Source: Streptomyces flavochromogenes
GTDB taxonomy: Bacteria; Actinomycetota; Actinomycetes; Streptomycetales; Streptomycetaceae
DNA length: 64,000 nucleotides
Assembly (NCBI RefSeq): GCF_000717595.1
Contig: NZ_JNZO01000050.1
Location: 7,603 to 71,602, forward strand
Direction: 5' to 3'
Under the pieces are notes generated by a model. It had not been told where the DNA came from and did not search any database. It was given only the letters and a program-made list of their open reading frames with translations. Within the stretch, counting starts at the first letter, position 1. Each line of letters begins with the position of its first letter. Of this stretch, positions 16,333-24,206 are shown piece after piece. The position numbers and the translations under genes are program-made.

Positions 16333-17358
16333 ATGGGCTACACGCCCGACGGCTACGGCCAGATCAGCGTCGGTATCTACAACTGTCTACAGCCCGACCG
16401 CCAAGTCGGCTATACCGCACCCGAGGAGATCTATCTCAAGCGGTGCCCCAAGGTCGAGTTTTTCAGGGCGGGCCCCGCGTTCCGGGCGAGCTGGGACTAC
16501 TCGGTGACGACGTCCGAGATCGAGGCCGAGTTTCCGAGGTCCGAGGCGTACGAGAAGTTCGGGATCGACGAGAGCCAGGTCGCCCAAGTCCACAAGGACT
16601 GGACCGAGTGGGCGATTGGAACGGATGAGCGCTACAAGCAGTCTGCATCTTGGGCCGCGCCGTACGGGCCGGTCGCCCTCATGTCGATCGCGAAAGCGGA
16701 CCTTCTCCACTTCGCTGGGAGGCGTGTGGCGGTTGCGCCGTTCATCTGCGGATCGACCCCGTTCGAAGGCGTGCAGAACAAGTCCTACGTGGATGAGGCG
16801 AGCATCACGGTGACCGACTCCACCACGGAAGGATGGGAGTTCGGCCTGTCCGCCGAGGCCGGCATGGAAAAGAAAGACGGTCCAGGCGTTAAGGCGACCG
16901 CCTCGTTCCGCTGGTCGAAGACCACCACGCACACCACCGAGGTCCGCAAGAGCCACACTGAATCCACGACCATCCCGGGCAAAGAAGGGCAGTGGACGAA
17001 GCTGGACATGCGTGCCTGCGCCGGTGTCTACTCCGGCTGGCTCAGGTATCCCCTCCCCGGCGGTGACAAGTTCGGCATCTACCCGATGCGGGTCCCCGTC
17101 CAGGCCCCTGGCTTCCCCAACCCCGTGGCTGAACATCAGCTCCACGCCCCCGCCAGCACCTACAGCGACACCGAAACCACCCTCCTGAGGGACTACCACC
17201 AGGCTGAAGAGGACTACGCAAAGGCGCTGCAGAACACCATCAATGCGGGCCCCTCCGCCAGCGACGAAGGTATTTTCGCCGGTGCAAACCTGCAGCTGAT
17301 GGAGGCCGATGCCGAACGCCGCCGTCTCGAAGCAGCCATCGAGGCCCTCGGTATCTGA
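16333..17358 (+). CDS. Putative aerolysin-like beta-pore-forming protein
   Basis: 341 residues from the ATG at 16333, with GGAAGGA 9 nt upstream. The first 150 residues are mixed, rich in aromatics, with two cysteines (IYNCLQ, KRCPKV). Residues about 155-245 have long amphipathic Ser/Thr-rich strands: ASITVTDSTTEGWEFGLSAE, VKATASFRWSKTTTHTTEVR, KSHTESTTIPG, then WTKLDMRACAGVYSGWLRYP. This alternating pattern resembles the pore-forming module of the aerolysin/ETX-MTX2 superfamily. The C-terminal 70 residues are helical and coiled-coil-like (DYHQAEEDYAKALQ, LQLMEADAERRRLEAAIEAL). No signal peptide is present, so export would need lysis or another route. The assignment is inference from pattern; a structural protein with beta repeats is the alternative. 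Confidence 0.5.
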   Translation: MGYTPDGYGQISVGIYNCLQPDRQVGYTAPEEIYLKRCPKVEFFRAGPAFRASWDYSVTTSEIEAEFPRSEAYEKFGIDESQVAQVHKDWTEWAIGTDERYKQSASWAAPYGPVALMSIAKADLLHFAGRRVAVAPFICGSTPFEGVQNKSYVDEASITVTDSTTEGWEFGLSAEAGMEKKDGPGVKATASFRWSKTTTHTTEVRKSHTESTTIPGKEGQWTKLDMRACAGVYSGWLRYPLPGGDKFGIYPMRVPVQAPGFPNPVAEHQLHAPASTYSDTETTLLRDYHQAEEDYAKALQNTINAGPSASDEGIFAGANLQLMEADAERRRLEAAIEALGI

Positions 17359-17472
17359 CCTGCTGAACCCAGCACCAGCCTCGGCATGCTGCGGCCCGAC
17401 TCGTCCTCACCGGGCGCCGGGCCGCTGTGCTGCCGGACACCGAGGGCCCGTGTTCACCCGGCCAACAAGAAC

Positions 17473-17561
17473 GCTCAGTACAATCGCTTGGAAGCTGCCA
17501 GAGACGAGGCGTTTCGCATCCTACGAAAGGCACGCACGGTCAGGTCGTACGTGCGGCACGG
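17473..17561 (+). repeat. Direct repeat, right copy (partner at 15914-16004)
   Basis: See the left copy. Here the sequence begins CTCAGTACAATCGCTTGGAA and includes the same TTCGCATCCTACG block. It starts 115 bp after the aerolysin-like gene. Confidence 0.5.
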
Positions 17562-17866
17562 CGCCGTGCCCACCAGGACAGCCTCGGCGCGGTGGCGGCG
17601 TTGACGGCCCGGCCGAACGCCTCCAGCGCAGCCTCCAGGCGCGCGGTGTTCTCCACATCCGACAGGGCGTTCAGCAGTTGCTCGGTGGCGGTGACGACGG
17701 CCGGGTCCGAGGAGCGCATGAGCGGGGCGGCGGCGCTGGCGGCCCGGGTGAGCGGCTCGCGCACGGCGGCCACGGACTGCCCGGCCCCCGTCACTGGAAA
17801 GCCCGCCGGGCCCGCACGCGCCAGGAACACGACCTCGCCCGAACCATCGACGACACACGAGCTCAC
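17540..17866 (-). CDS. Doubtful small protein
   Basis: A 108-residue minus-strand frame ends with plausible helix text (VTATEQLLNALSDVENTARL, LEAALEAFGRAVNAATAP) before a basic tail. Its first third overlaps the P450 remnant on the other strand. It could be a real but truncated gene whose start lies in overwritten DNA. No family recognised. Confidence 0.3.
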   Translation of the reverse strand: MSSCVVDGSGEVVFLARAGPAGFPVTGAGQSVAAVREPLTRAASAAAPLMRSSDPAVVTATEQLLNALSDVENTARLEAALEAFGRAVNAATAPRLSWWARRRAARTT

Positions 17867-18495
17867 TCAGCCCCCACCCGCGGAGGCAAGCAGCACAGCG
17901 TGCTGGAGGCCGTGGCCACGCACAGGGATGCCGACGGCAGCCTGCTCGACCTTCACACCGCCGCGGTGGAGCTGCTCAACGTCCTGCGTCCCACCGTGGC
18001 CATCACCTGGTTCACCACCTTCGCCGCCCACGCCCTGCACCGCTTCCCCGCCGTCCGCGAACAACTCCGTGCGGACGACGGCGCCTATGCGCGGGCCTTC
18101 GCCCACGAGGTACGCCGCTGCTACCCGTTCGTTCCGTTCGTCGGCGGCCTCGCCGCCCGCGACCTGCACTTCGGTGCCCAAGAAGTACCCGAAGGCACGC
18201 TGGTGCTCCTCGACGTGCCCGGTCACCATCGCGACCCGGCTCTGTGGCCCGACCCGGAACGCTTCGACCCGCGCCGCTTCCTCGGCAGGGATCCCGGCCC
18301 CGGCGAGCTGATTCCGCAAGGCGGCGGGGACGCGCACACCGGGCACCGCTGCCCTGGCGAGGACATCACCGTCCACCTCCTGGCCACCTTGTCCGCGACT
18401 CTGGCCGACCTCGGGTTCGACATGCCGGAGCAGGACCTGCGGATCCCTGTCAGCCGGGTCCCGACCCGGCCTCGCAGCGGAGTGAGGATCCAGAT
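17783..18495 (+). pseudogene. CYP152-type cytochrome P450 peroxygenase, truncated
   Basis: The frame opens without a start at GPRHWKARRARTRQEHDLAR. It continues LDLHTAAVELLNVLRPTVAI (I-helix region lacking the usual acid-alcohol pair, as in CYP152), then FVPFVGGLAARDL and WPDPERFDPRRFLGRDPG, and the heme loop IPQGGGDAHTGHRCPGEDIT with the ligand Cys in GHRCPGE. The QGGGD-x(2,4)-GHRCPGE loop is typical of H2O2-using fatty-acid hydroxylases. About the N-terminal 40% is missing. The end also runs on past the expected RPRSG terminus. Confidence 0.7.
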
Positions 18496-18692
18496 CCCGG
18501 CTGGGGCACCGCTCACAACCTCTCCGGGAAGCCCCCAGCGGGTGACACGTTCATCCTCGCCCGCGGGCTCACAGCGGCCTTCACAGGCCGGCGCCGCAAC
18601 CGGTCGAGGGGGCCCGACACCGACACAGTCGCCCACGCCGCCCGCAGGGGGTGAGCCGCCTATGTCCGCGGGGATGAGTGCGAGATGCGGGT

Positions 18693-18704
18693 GTCTCGCG
18701 AGAC
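18693..18704. promoter_or_regulatory. Palindrome upstream of the stress-type operon
   Basis: GTCTCGCGAGAC is a perfect 12-nt palindrome 44 bp before the ATG at 18748. Its position would suit an operator, but no regulator can be assigned. Confidence 0.25.
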
Positions 18705-18747
18705 GCACACGATGGCTTCGTACACACGGTCAATGAAGGGAATCGTC

Positions 18748-19074
18748 ATGCCCAGGGGATCCAGCGCCAAGCGCGAGCGCCAGTACGAGCACATCAAGGA
18801 ATCCGGTGAGAAGCGCGGGATGTCGGAGTCCCGTGCCAAGGAGATGGCCTCCCGCGCCGTGAACAAGGAACGCGCGCGGGCCGGTGAGAGCAAGACCGCG
18901 AGCCGCAGCTCGACCCGGGGGAAGTCCGCCTCGCAGCGTGGCGGCGAGAGCTCCGGCGGCGGTGGTTCGTCCGAGCGGACCAAGGACGAGCTCTACCAGG
19001 AGGCGAAGAAGCGCGGCATCGAAGGCCGTTCCACCATGACCAAGCAGCAGCTGAAGAATGCCCTGGGTCACTGA
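18748..19074 (+). CDS. Basic Rho-N-like protein annotated in Streptomyces as plasmid stabilization protein
   Basis: 108 residues starting MPRGSSAKRERQYEHIKESG at the ATG at 18748 with GAAGGG upstream. The N-terminal half is very basic (REKAMASRAVNKERARAGES-like text), the centre is a Ser/Gly linker, and the C-terminal 35 residues (KDELYQEAKKRGIEGRSTMT, KQQLKNALGH) form a SAP/Rho-N-like helical motif that usually binds nucleic acid. A paralogue lies at 24739-25062. The plasmid-stabilization label is historical; a nucleoid or RNA-binding role fits the sequence better. Confidence 0.8.
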   Translation: MPRGSSAKRERQYEHIKESGEKRGMSESRAKEMASRAVNKERARAGESKTASRSSTRGKSASQRGGESSGGGGSSERTKDELYQEAKKRGIEGRSTMTKQQLKNALGH

Positions 19075-19237
19075 CTGCGGCCCGGAAGACCTCCGCTCAG
19101 AAGCACCGCGCCCGCAGGGGTCTCGCCTGGGACTCCGGGGGAGTGACCCTCGCATCGCACTGCGGCGTGTGCTGGGCCGCGGCGCGCCGCACCGTGCCAG
19201 GGTGCTTGAGCCCTGCCCCCGCATGTCAGGAGTTCTG

Positions 19238-19513
19238 GTGCTCGAACGCAAGAAGCTCAAGGGCCGTACGCAGGTCACCTTCGTTCTTCCCGCCGATTGC
19301 CCCAACGGGCCGGTCAGCGTCGTGGGGGACTTCAACGAGTGGGACCCTGCCGCACACCCGCTGAGGGCACGTGGTGACGGGACGCGCGCGGCCACGGTCG
19401 TCCTGCCCGCGCGTGGCGCTCACTCCTTCCGCTACCTGGCGGCCGGGGACTACTGGTTCGACGACGAGCAGGCCGACGGCCACGACGGCACCAACAGCCG
19501 TATCACCACCTGA
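19238..19513 (+). CDS. CBM48/isoamylase N-terminal-like domain protein
   Basis: 91 residues from the GTG at 19238, which has AGGAG 5 nt upstream (an ATG at 19223 is possible). The sequence KGRTQVTFVLPADCPNGPVS, VVGDFNEWDPAAHPLRA and FRYLAAGDYWFDDEQADGHD is a single glycogen-recognition Ig-like fold, as in AMPK-beta and isoamylase early-set domains. Stand-alone versions occur in Streptomyces stress operons. The next gene follows after 16 nt. Confidence 0.82.
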   Translation: MLERKKLKGRTQVTFVLPADCPNGPVSVVGDFNEWDPAAHPLRARGDGTRAATVVLPARGAHSFRYLAAGDYWFDDEQADGHDGTNSRITT

Positions 19514-19529
19514 CGAAAGGCTCCACCGC

Positions 19530-20006
19530 ATGGATGCGATCGTGCTGCTGCGCGAGGACCACAAAACGGTCGAGAAGCTGTTCAAGCGTTTCGAGAAGAC
19601 CTCCGACGACCAGAGTTCCGAGCGTCGGCGGATCGCCGACGAGGTGGTCGAAGAGCTGACCGTCCATGCCTGGATCGAGGAGCAGATCTTCTATCCGGCC
19701 GCCCGCGAGGCCGCACCGGACACCAAGGACCACATCCTGGAGAGCATCGAGGAGCACCACGCGGTGGTGTGGATGCTGTCGGAGATCAAGGACATGGATC
19801 CGGGCGACGAGCGGTTCAAGGCGAAGATGAGCGTGCTGATGGAGCAGGTCCGCCACCACGTCGAGGAGGAGGAGCAGGACTGGTTCCCCGAGGTCCGCAA
19901 GGCGATGGGCCGCAACCGGCTCACGGAACCGGGCGGCGAGCTGCAGACAGGGAAGAAGCAGGCCCCGCGCGACCCACTGGCCGTCCCCAGCGCACACTCG
20001 AAATGA
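19530..20006 (+). CDS. Hemerythrin HHE-domain protein
   Basis: 158 residues from the ATG at 19530 (GAAAGG upstream). The hemerythrin pattern is present: LLREDHKTVEKLFKRF, then TVHAWIEEQIFYPAARE, then SIEEHHAVVWMLSEI, then VRHHVEEEEQDWFPEVRKAM. The His and Glu residues are those of a non-heme di-iron centre that binds O2 or NO. The C-terminal 35 residues are a flexible Lys/Pro-rich tail. Its stop overlaps the start of the lipoprotein gene (ATGA), so the operon is coupled. Confidence 0.92.
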   Translation: MDAIVLLREDHKTVEKLFKRFEKTSDDQSSERRRIADEVVEELTVHAWIEEQIFYPAAREAAPDTKDHILESIEEHHAVVWMLSEIKDMDPGDERFKAKMSVLMEQVRHHVEEEEQDWFPEVRKAMGRNRLTEPGGELQTGKKQAPRDPLAVPSAHSK

Positions 20007-20428
20007 GGCTGTCACCGCCCCGGCTACCGGCGCGTCTCGGCATACTCATCGTGGCCGCGACGGTACTCGCGGCGGCCGGATGCGGGGCCCCGGCGGCACG
20101 GAAGGACGCCGCCGCAGCAGCGGGCACCGCCTTCGAGGCCGCTGTCGCGGCGGGCGATCACGTACGGGCCTGCGCCCTGCTGGCACCGCAGTCCCGCCGG
20201 CAGCTGGAGCAGAACGAACAGAAGACCTGCCCCGCGGCTTTCGCCTCGCAGCAGTTGCCGACGGCGGACGGCGTCGAAGGTGTGGAGGCGTACGGTAGGC
20301 AGGCGATGGTCCGCATGGCGGGCGACACTCTGTTCCTGTCGCTGTTCACCGGCGGCTGGAAGGTGGTGGCCGCTGGCTGCACCCGCCGCCCGGACCAGCC
20401 CTACGACTGCTTGATCAAGGGGGCCTGA
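20003..20428 (+). CDS. Lipoprotein of unknown function
   Basis: 141 residues. The signal peptide ends with the lipobox LAAAGC, so it should be lipid-anchored on the outer face of the membrane. The mature part (AAAAAGTAFEAAVAAGDHVR, ACALLAPQSRRQLEQNEQKT, LFTGGWKVVAAGC) resembles NTF2-like folds of small actinobacterial lipoproteins, with two or three cysteines. The start overlaps the hemerythrin stop codon. The next gene, a 27-residue peptide, follows after 3 nt. Confidence 0.82.
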   Translation: MRLSPPRLPARLGILIVAATVLAAAGCGAPAARKDAAAAAGTAFEAAVAAGDHVRACALLAPQSRRQLEQNEQKTCPAAFASQQLPTADGVEGVEAYGRQAMVRMAGDTLFLSLFTGGWKVVAAGCTRRPDQPYDCLIKGA

Positions 20429-20431
20429 GGC

Positions 20432-20515
20432 ATGCGGGCCCTGTTCGTCGCCGTCCTGGTGACCATCCTCGGCGGCCTCGGCTACTTCATCACCATCGGA
20501 GTGCTCCAACGATGA
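20432..20515 (+). CDS. 27-residue single-helix membrane peptide
   Basis: The ATG at 20432 opens MRALFVAVLVTILGGLGYFI and ends TIGVLQR. Its stop overlaps the ATG of the next gene (ATGA), and the previous gene ends 3 nt upstream. The coupling on both sides and an uninterrupted hydrophobic helix argue that it is a real microprotein. It may assist or regulate the four-helix membrane protein encoded next. Confidence 0.7.
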   Translation: MRALFVAVLVTILGGLGYFITIGVLQR

Positions 20516-21207
20516 CCGAGCGCCGCGAGCAGCGCAGGGGGTTTTGGCGGGAGAACAGCCTCACCCTCACCTTTGGCATCGCCTTCCTGGTCGTCCTCGC
20601 CTTGCAGGCGGTTGCCGGTCACGCCGAGTTCAACGAACAGCTGACGGTCGACGGCCTTCAGCCGCTCACCTTCGGCGAATACCTGACGTCCTCGGACTTC
20701 GCCGTGGACGTCAGCGAGAACTGGCAGTCGGAGTTCCTGCAGTTCTTCCTCTACATCTTCGGCACCGTCTACCTCGTCCAGCGCGGCTCTCCCGAATCCA
20801 AGAAGGTCCACGAAGCCGGCATCGAGGACGAGCAGCAGCAACGCATGGGCGACCACGCGCGCTCCGACTCGCCGCGGTGGGCGGGGACGAAGGACTGGCG
20901 CCAGAGCCTCTATGCCCGCTCTCTGGGCACCGTCATGGGCACTCTGTTCCTCCTGTCCTGGCTGGCGCAGTCCATTGCCGGCACCGCCGCCTACAACGAC
21001 CAGCAGCTCCGCCAGCTCGAGGACACCGTCAGCTGGGCCGGCTATGTGGCCACGCCCGACTTCTGGAACAGGACCCTGCAGAACTGGCAGTCCGAACTCC
21101 TCGCCGTCGCCGCCATGGTCGTCCTGTCCATCTATCTACGCCAGCGCGGTTCCCCCGAGTCCAAGCCGGTCGGCGCCGCCCACACCGCCACCGGCATCGA
21201 AGGCTGA
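20512..21207 (+). CDS. DUF6766-like membrane protein with internal duplication
   Basis: 231 residues, four transmembrane helices: LTLTFGIAFLVVLALQAVAG, FLQFFLYIFGTVYLV, GTVMGTLFLLSWLAQSIAGT and LLAVAAMVVLSIYL. The two halves are duplicates: each has helix, a soluble stretch with ENWQSE or QNWQSE, a second helix, and the cytoplasmic motif QRGSPESK. It is the last gene of the CBM48-hemerythrin-lipoprotein unit. Such proteins are common in actinobacterial stress loci; the function is unknown. Confidence 0.82.
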   Translation: MTERREQRRGFWRENSLTLTFGIAFLVVLALQAVAGHAEFNEQLTVDGLQPLTFGEYLTSSDFAVDVSENWQSEFLQFFLYIFGTVYLVQRGSPESKKVHEAGIEDEQQQRMGDHARSDSPRWAGTKDWRQSLYARSLGTVMGTLFLLSWLAQSIAGTAAYNDQQLRQLEDTVSWAGYVATPDFWNRTLQNWQSELLAVAAMVVLSIYLRQRGSPESKPVGAAHTATGIEG

Positions 21208-21567
21208 CCCCGCCCGGGGTGGTGCTGACCGCGGGGCGTCGACGGCCTGTACCTGGTCCGGCGCCATCCAGGCTCGGAGCCCGGCGGTGAGCCCGCCGAG
21301 GTCGGCGGCGGTGGTGTCCGGGGTCTTCGGGAATCGATCCGCAGCCGGCCCGCTCAGTGGCGGTAGTCGGGCCAGTGCGGTCCCCCCGGCGGGCGGGGCC
21401 GATGAGGCGGATCCTGTGGAGCAGGTCCTCGTGGGTGCCCTGCGGGTCGAGGCGGGTGGGCGCGTGCCGGACCAGCCACGCGCCGAGTCCGAGGCGGAAT
21501 GCCTCCTGATGCGGCGCAGCACCGCGCCGTGGCCGACCCATTTCGGAGGCCGGCATCGCGCAGAACC
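21208..21567. other. No supported gene
   Basis: Short frames only. A plus-strand tail EAGIAQNLTGPQISEFASRV ending at about 21622 looks like the C-terminus of a lost gene, but there is nothing upstream to attach it to. Confidence 0.4.
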
Positions 21568-22131
21568 TCACCGGCCCGCAGATCTCCGAGTTCGCGAGCA
21601 GGGTGTACGCGGGCGCCGACTGAGGCCGGCGGGGGCGCTGCTGTCCAGGGCTTCAAGCAGGGGGCGCAGGTGTGGGGCCGACGGCAGCTTGCAGAGGGGT
21701 ACGTAGACCGGAGCAGGGCGCGTGGTCCTGCTCCAGGGAGATCTCCAGGGAGATATGGAAAAGATCGCGTGTCCGGTGGTTTCCAGCAGCTTGCGGACCG
21801 GCCGGGGGACCGGGCCGACGAGCACGAGCCGCCCGGCACGATGCCGGGTGTCGAGGAGCTCGTGGATGAAGGCTGCGTCGGCGAATTCAACCCGGGTCAC
21901 ATCGAGCAGGATCCGCTCGGTCTGCCCGGTCCACGCGCAGTCGAACGCCTCACGCAGGCAGGCCACGGAATCGACGTCGAACTCACCGGTCGCGGACAAC
22001 AGGACGGTTGCCAGCGATCCGGTCGGCCAGCGGACCATCGCCGCTCCGTCACCCGATTCCCACGCCGGGGCCCCGGCATGGAGGAACTGACGGAGGTACT
22101 CGCCCTCCGTGCCCGTGGTCCGATCGCCCAT
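21568..22131 (-). CDS. STAS-domain protein (anti-sigma factor antagonist type)
   Basis: 187 residues from the ATG at 22131 (MGDRTTGTEGEYLRQF). The STAS core is residues 45-130: ATVLLSATGEFDVDSVACLR, WTGQTERILLDVTRVEFADA, AFIHELLDTRHRAGRLVLVG, PVPRPVRKLLETTG. The phospho-acceptor position (DSSG in SpoIIAA/RsbV) is ADAA here, so control by a serine kinase is unlikely. The last 55 residues are Pro/Arg-rich and may be a frameshifted tail. It belongs to a local group of three STAS-type genes. Confidence 0.7.
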   Translation of the reverse strand: MGDRTTGTEGEYLRQFLHAGAPAWESGDGAAMVRWPTGSLATVLLSATGEFDVDSVACLREAFDCAWTGQTERILLDVTRVEFADAAFIHELLDTRHRAGRLVLVGPVPRPVRKLLETTGHAIFSISPWRSPWSRTTRPAPVYVPLCKLPSAPHLRPLLEALDSSAPAGLSRRPRTPCSRTRRSAGR

Positions 22132-22233
22132 CACGGTTCTCACCCCCGACCTCATACCGATGCCACAACATCCCTTCGACGCTGCGCTCCGCCCTTCACC
22201 GATGCCCTCCCGCGCGCGCCGGGCCGGGACGGT

Positions 22234-22276
22234 TGTCGTCGCCTGCGGGAAAGGGGGAAGCCCGCAGGCGACGACA
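22234..22276 (-). terminator. 16-bp perfect hairpin
   Basis: TGTCGTCGCCTGCGGG (22234-22249) pairs perfectly with 22261-22276 around an 11-nt loop. It lies about 160 nt beyond the stop of the minus-strand gene at 22434 and before the next STAS gene, so it probably ends the STAS operon transcript. Confidence 0.7.
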
Positions 22277-22433
22277 GGAGCAAGAGCCGCTCGCTCCACT
22301 GCCGCCATCCCCGAGCACAGCCGCTGACACCCGCCGTACGACAGCAATTCCGGCACCCCTTCTGGCCGCGGCATGCACCCACGGCTGTACCTCGACTGCT
22401 CAGGCAACAAGGCGGGTTCGGGCAATCCGGTGG

Positions 22434-22751
22434 TCACGCTGCCCGGTCTCGGTGTGCGGCGGGCCACGGCACGGGCTGCCGGGAGACGAGGACGAATCCG
22501 TCCGGGGAGGCGACTGCGGCGTATCCGGCCGCGCGGAAAAGCGTGGTGAGGGCGACGTCCACGGCGACGCGGAGACAAATGACATCGTCGATCCGTGCGG
22601 GGCAGACCGAGGCGGCGGCCCGGCCGGCAGGCTTCGTCTGCCAGCTGACGACGACGAGGTCACCGTGCTTGTGTGTGGTCACCCCGCTGGCGGGGCCGTA
22701 GCCGGCGTCGGCGAGGAGTGATTCGATCTCGCGGACGAGTTCGCGGCTCAT
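22434..22751 (-). CDS. Small unknown protein in STAS operon
   Basis: 105 residues from the ATG at 22751 (GGGAG upstream): MSRELVREIESLLADAGYGP, then SGVTTHKHGDLVVVSWQTKP, then DDVICLRVAVDVALTTLFRA and GYAAVASPDGFVLVS. Helix-strand pattern of a small alpha/beta domain. It starts 35 nt after the STAS gene upstream, so the two are likely cotranscribed. Family not named; perhaps a partner of the STAS protein. Confidence 0.68.
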   Translation of the reverse strand: MSRELVREIESLLADAGYGPASGVTTHKHGDLVVVSWQTKPAGRAAASVCPARIDDVICLRVAVDVALTTLFRAAGYAAVASPDGFVLVSRQPVPWPAAHRDRAA

Positions 22752-22786
22752 CGCGTGCTCCCTGTCTCCGGCATGGACCTGTCCCT

Positions 22787-23158
22787 TTACCCCGCTGGGG
22801 TAAACAGGGGAGCGGTCCCGGTGATCTCCAGCAGTCGGTCCACCCGGGGACTGCCCGCGGTGATGGCCAGGGGGCGGTCGGCGCCGAGCGCCTGTTGGCG
22901 GGAACTCAGCAGGACGTGCAGCCCAGTGCAGTCGCAGAAGGTGACCCCGGACAGGTCCAAACTGATCCCGCACCCACGGGGGCACACCGCTGTGACCTTC
23001 AGCAGGACGGCCCGCAGATGGGGGGCTGTGGTGAGGTCGAGCTCCCCGGCGATGCTCACGACGGGGCCGCCCTGAGCGTTCTGTACGCGGACGCTGACGC
23101 GGGTGCCCTGTCCGGCGTCCGCTGGGAACTCAAGCTGGACTTCGGAGAGAAGAGACAT
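22787..23158 (-). CDS. STAS-domain anti-anti-sigma factor
   Basis: 123 residues from the ATG at 23158 (GGGAGG 6 nt upstream). SpoIIAA-like fold: VSVRVQNAQGGPVVSIAGEL, DLTTAPHLRAVLLKVTAVC, GISLDLSGVTFCDCTGLHVL, LSSRQQALGADRPLAITAG and VDRLLEITGTAPLF. The phosphorylation loop is DCTG rather than DSSG, which leaves a threonine at the acceptor position. Such proteins bind anti-sigma kinases and free stress sigma factors. No kinase gene is in the window, so the partner must be elsewhere. Confidence 0.88.
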   Translation of the reverse strand: MSLLSEVQLEFPADAGQGTRVSVRVQNAQGGPVVSIAGELDLTTAPHLRAVLLKVTAVCPRGCGISLDLSGVTFCDCTGLHVLLSSRQQALGADRPLAITAGSPRVDRLLEITGTAPLFTPAG

Positions 23159-23285
23159 GAGAGCCTCCCGGGCGAAACGGAGCCTTCCTTTGCGAGTCTC
23201 CTCTTTGATGTGAAATGCGTCAATAATTGCCGGAAATCTACCCCGTACGATGACTGGCATCCTCCCTCCCGGGCAGACCCCACCT

Positions 23286-23615
23286 ATGGGTCGAAACGGC
23301 GCAAATCACTCAGAGTGGACGTTCCTCACCAGTCACGCTCGGGTCCTGCTGACGATCTCCCGCGATCCGGGCATACGGCTCCGCGACGTCGCATCGATCT
23401 GCGCCATCACCGAGCGGACGGTACAGACCATCGTCACCGACCTCGAAGAAGCCGGATACCTCACCCGCAGCCGCGGGTACGACGGGCGCCGCAACCACTA
23501 CCGCATCGTCCAAGGAGCCCACTTCCGGCATCCCGCCGAAGCCGGCTATGAGATCACCGACCTGCTGGCACTCCTCGCCGAGCCAGGCCACGCCCCCGGG
23601 CCGGCCCCCGACTGA
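23286..23615 (+). CDS. Winged-helix regulator (MarR-like fold)
   Basis: About 109 residues. WTFLTSHARVLLTISRDPGI, then RLRDVASICAITERTVQTIV (helix-turn-helix) and TDLEEAGYLTRSRGYDGRRN (wing). The ATG at 23286 gives a compact domain; an ATG at 23250 in frame is possible, neither with a clear ribosome binding site. It is divergent from the STAS gene at 23158 and may regulate it through the 127-bp gap. Single-domain winged-helix proteins of this type are common in Streptomyces. Confidence 0.82.
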   Translation: MGRNGANHSEWTFLTSHARVLLTISRDPGIRLRDVASICAITERTVQTIVTDLEEAGYLTRSRGYDGRRNHYRIVQGAHFRHPAEAGYEITDLLALLAEPGHAPGPAPD

Positions 23616-24206
23616 CCGCGCCACGGCACACGACTTCACCGTCGCACGGCTTCGCGGGTGCCGTACGCAGTGCCGTTCTGCCGCCAGGTGTGTACGTCGC
23701 TGAGTTCGCGCAGCTACGCAGCACGGTGAAGCCGAACGGACTGGGAGGCGAGGCTGTCACCCGGCCGTCCAAGACGAGCCGGTAGGTCGACCTCACCGAA
23801 CCCGAGGGGCACGCTTAACCGTGGTCGCGCCTCAGGACGCGAAGCCTGAAGCCTCCGGGACGGCGTGAAGCCTCCGCCATGTCAGAAACGAACCGACACC
23901 CGGGCAGGGGAGGCGGCCTTCGCAGGAGCACGGGAGCGGACCTTGTCGGCGCACCTCACTTTCACACCCCGGTGCTCGTGGAGCGGTCGACGAGGCCGGC
24001 CTGCCGATCGGGTGACCGGCTACCGCATCCCCTGTACCGGGGTCACGAGGTCCTCGTCGACCGAGGGCCCGTCGTCACCGATGACGATTCCGGGACCGGC
24101 AGGACTGTCTGCCCGCGCCGTCGTCCGCGAGGGCGCAACGCTCACCCAGCACCGTATCCGCGTCACCGCGGTCGCACAGGCTCGGTGTGGGCACCGGCTA
24201 CGGCGT
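23616..24206. other. No supported gene
   Basis: One frame contains PHFHTPVLVERSTRPACRSG and YRGHEVLVDRGPVVTDDDSG, which looks mildly protein-like but has no start or family. Otherwise nothing. Confidence 0.4.

Noticed and set aside
21499..22701. 400-codon plus-strand frame opposite the STAS gene
   Set aside because: Arg/Pro-rich shadow; the minus strand has a proper STAS fold and ribosome binding sites.
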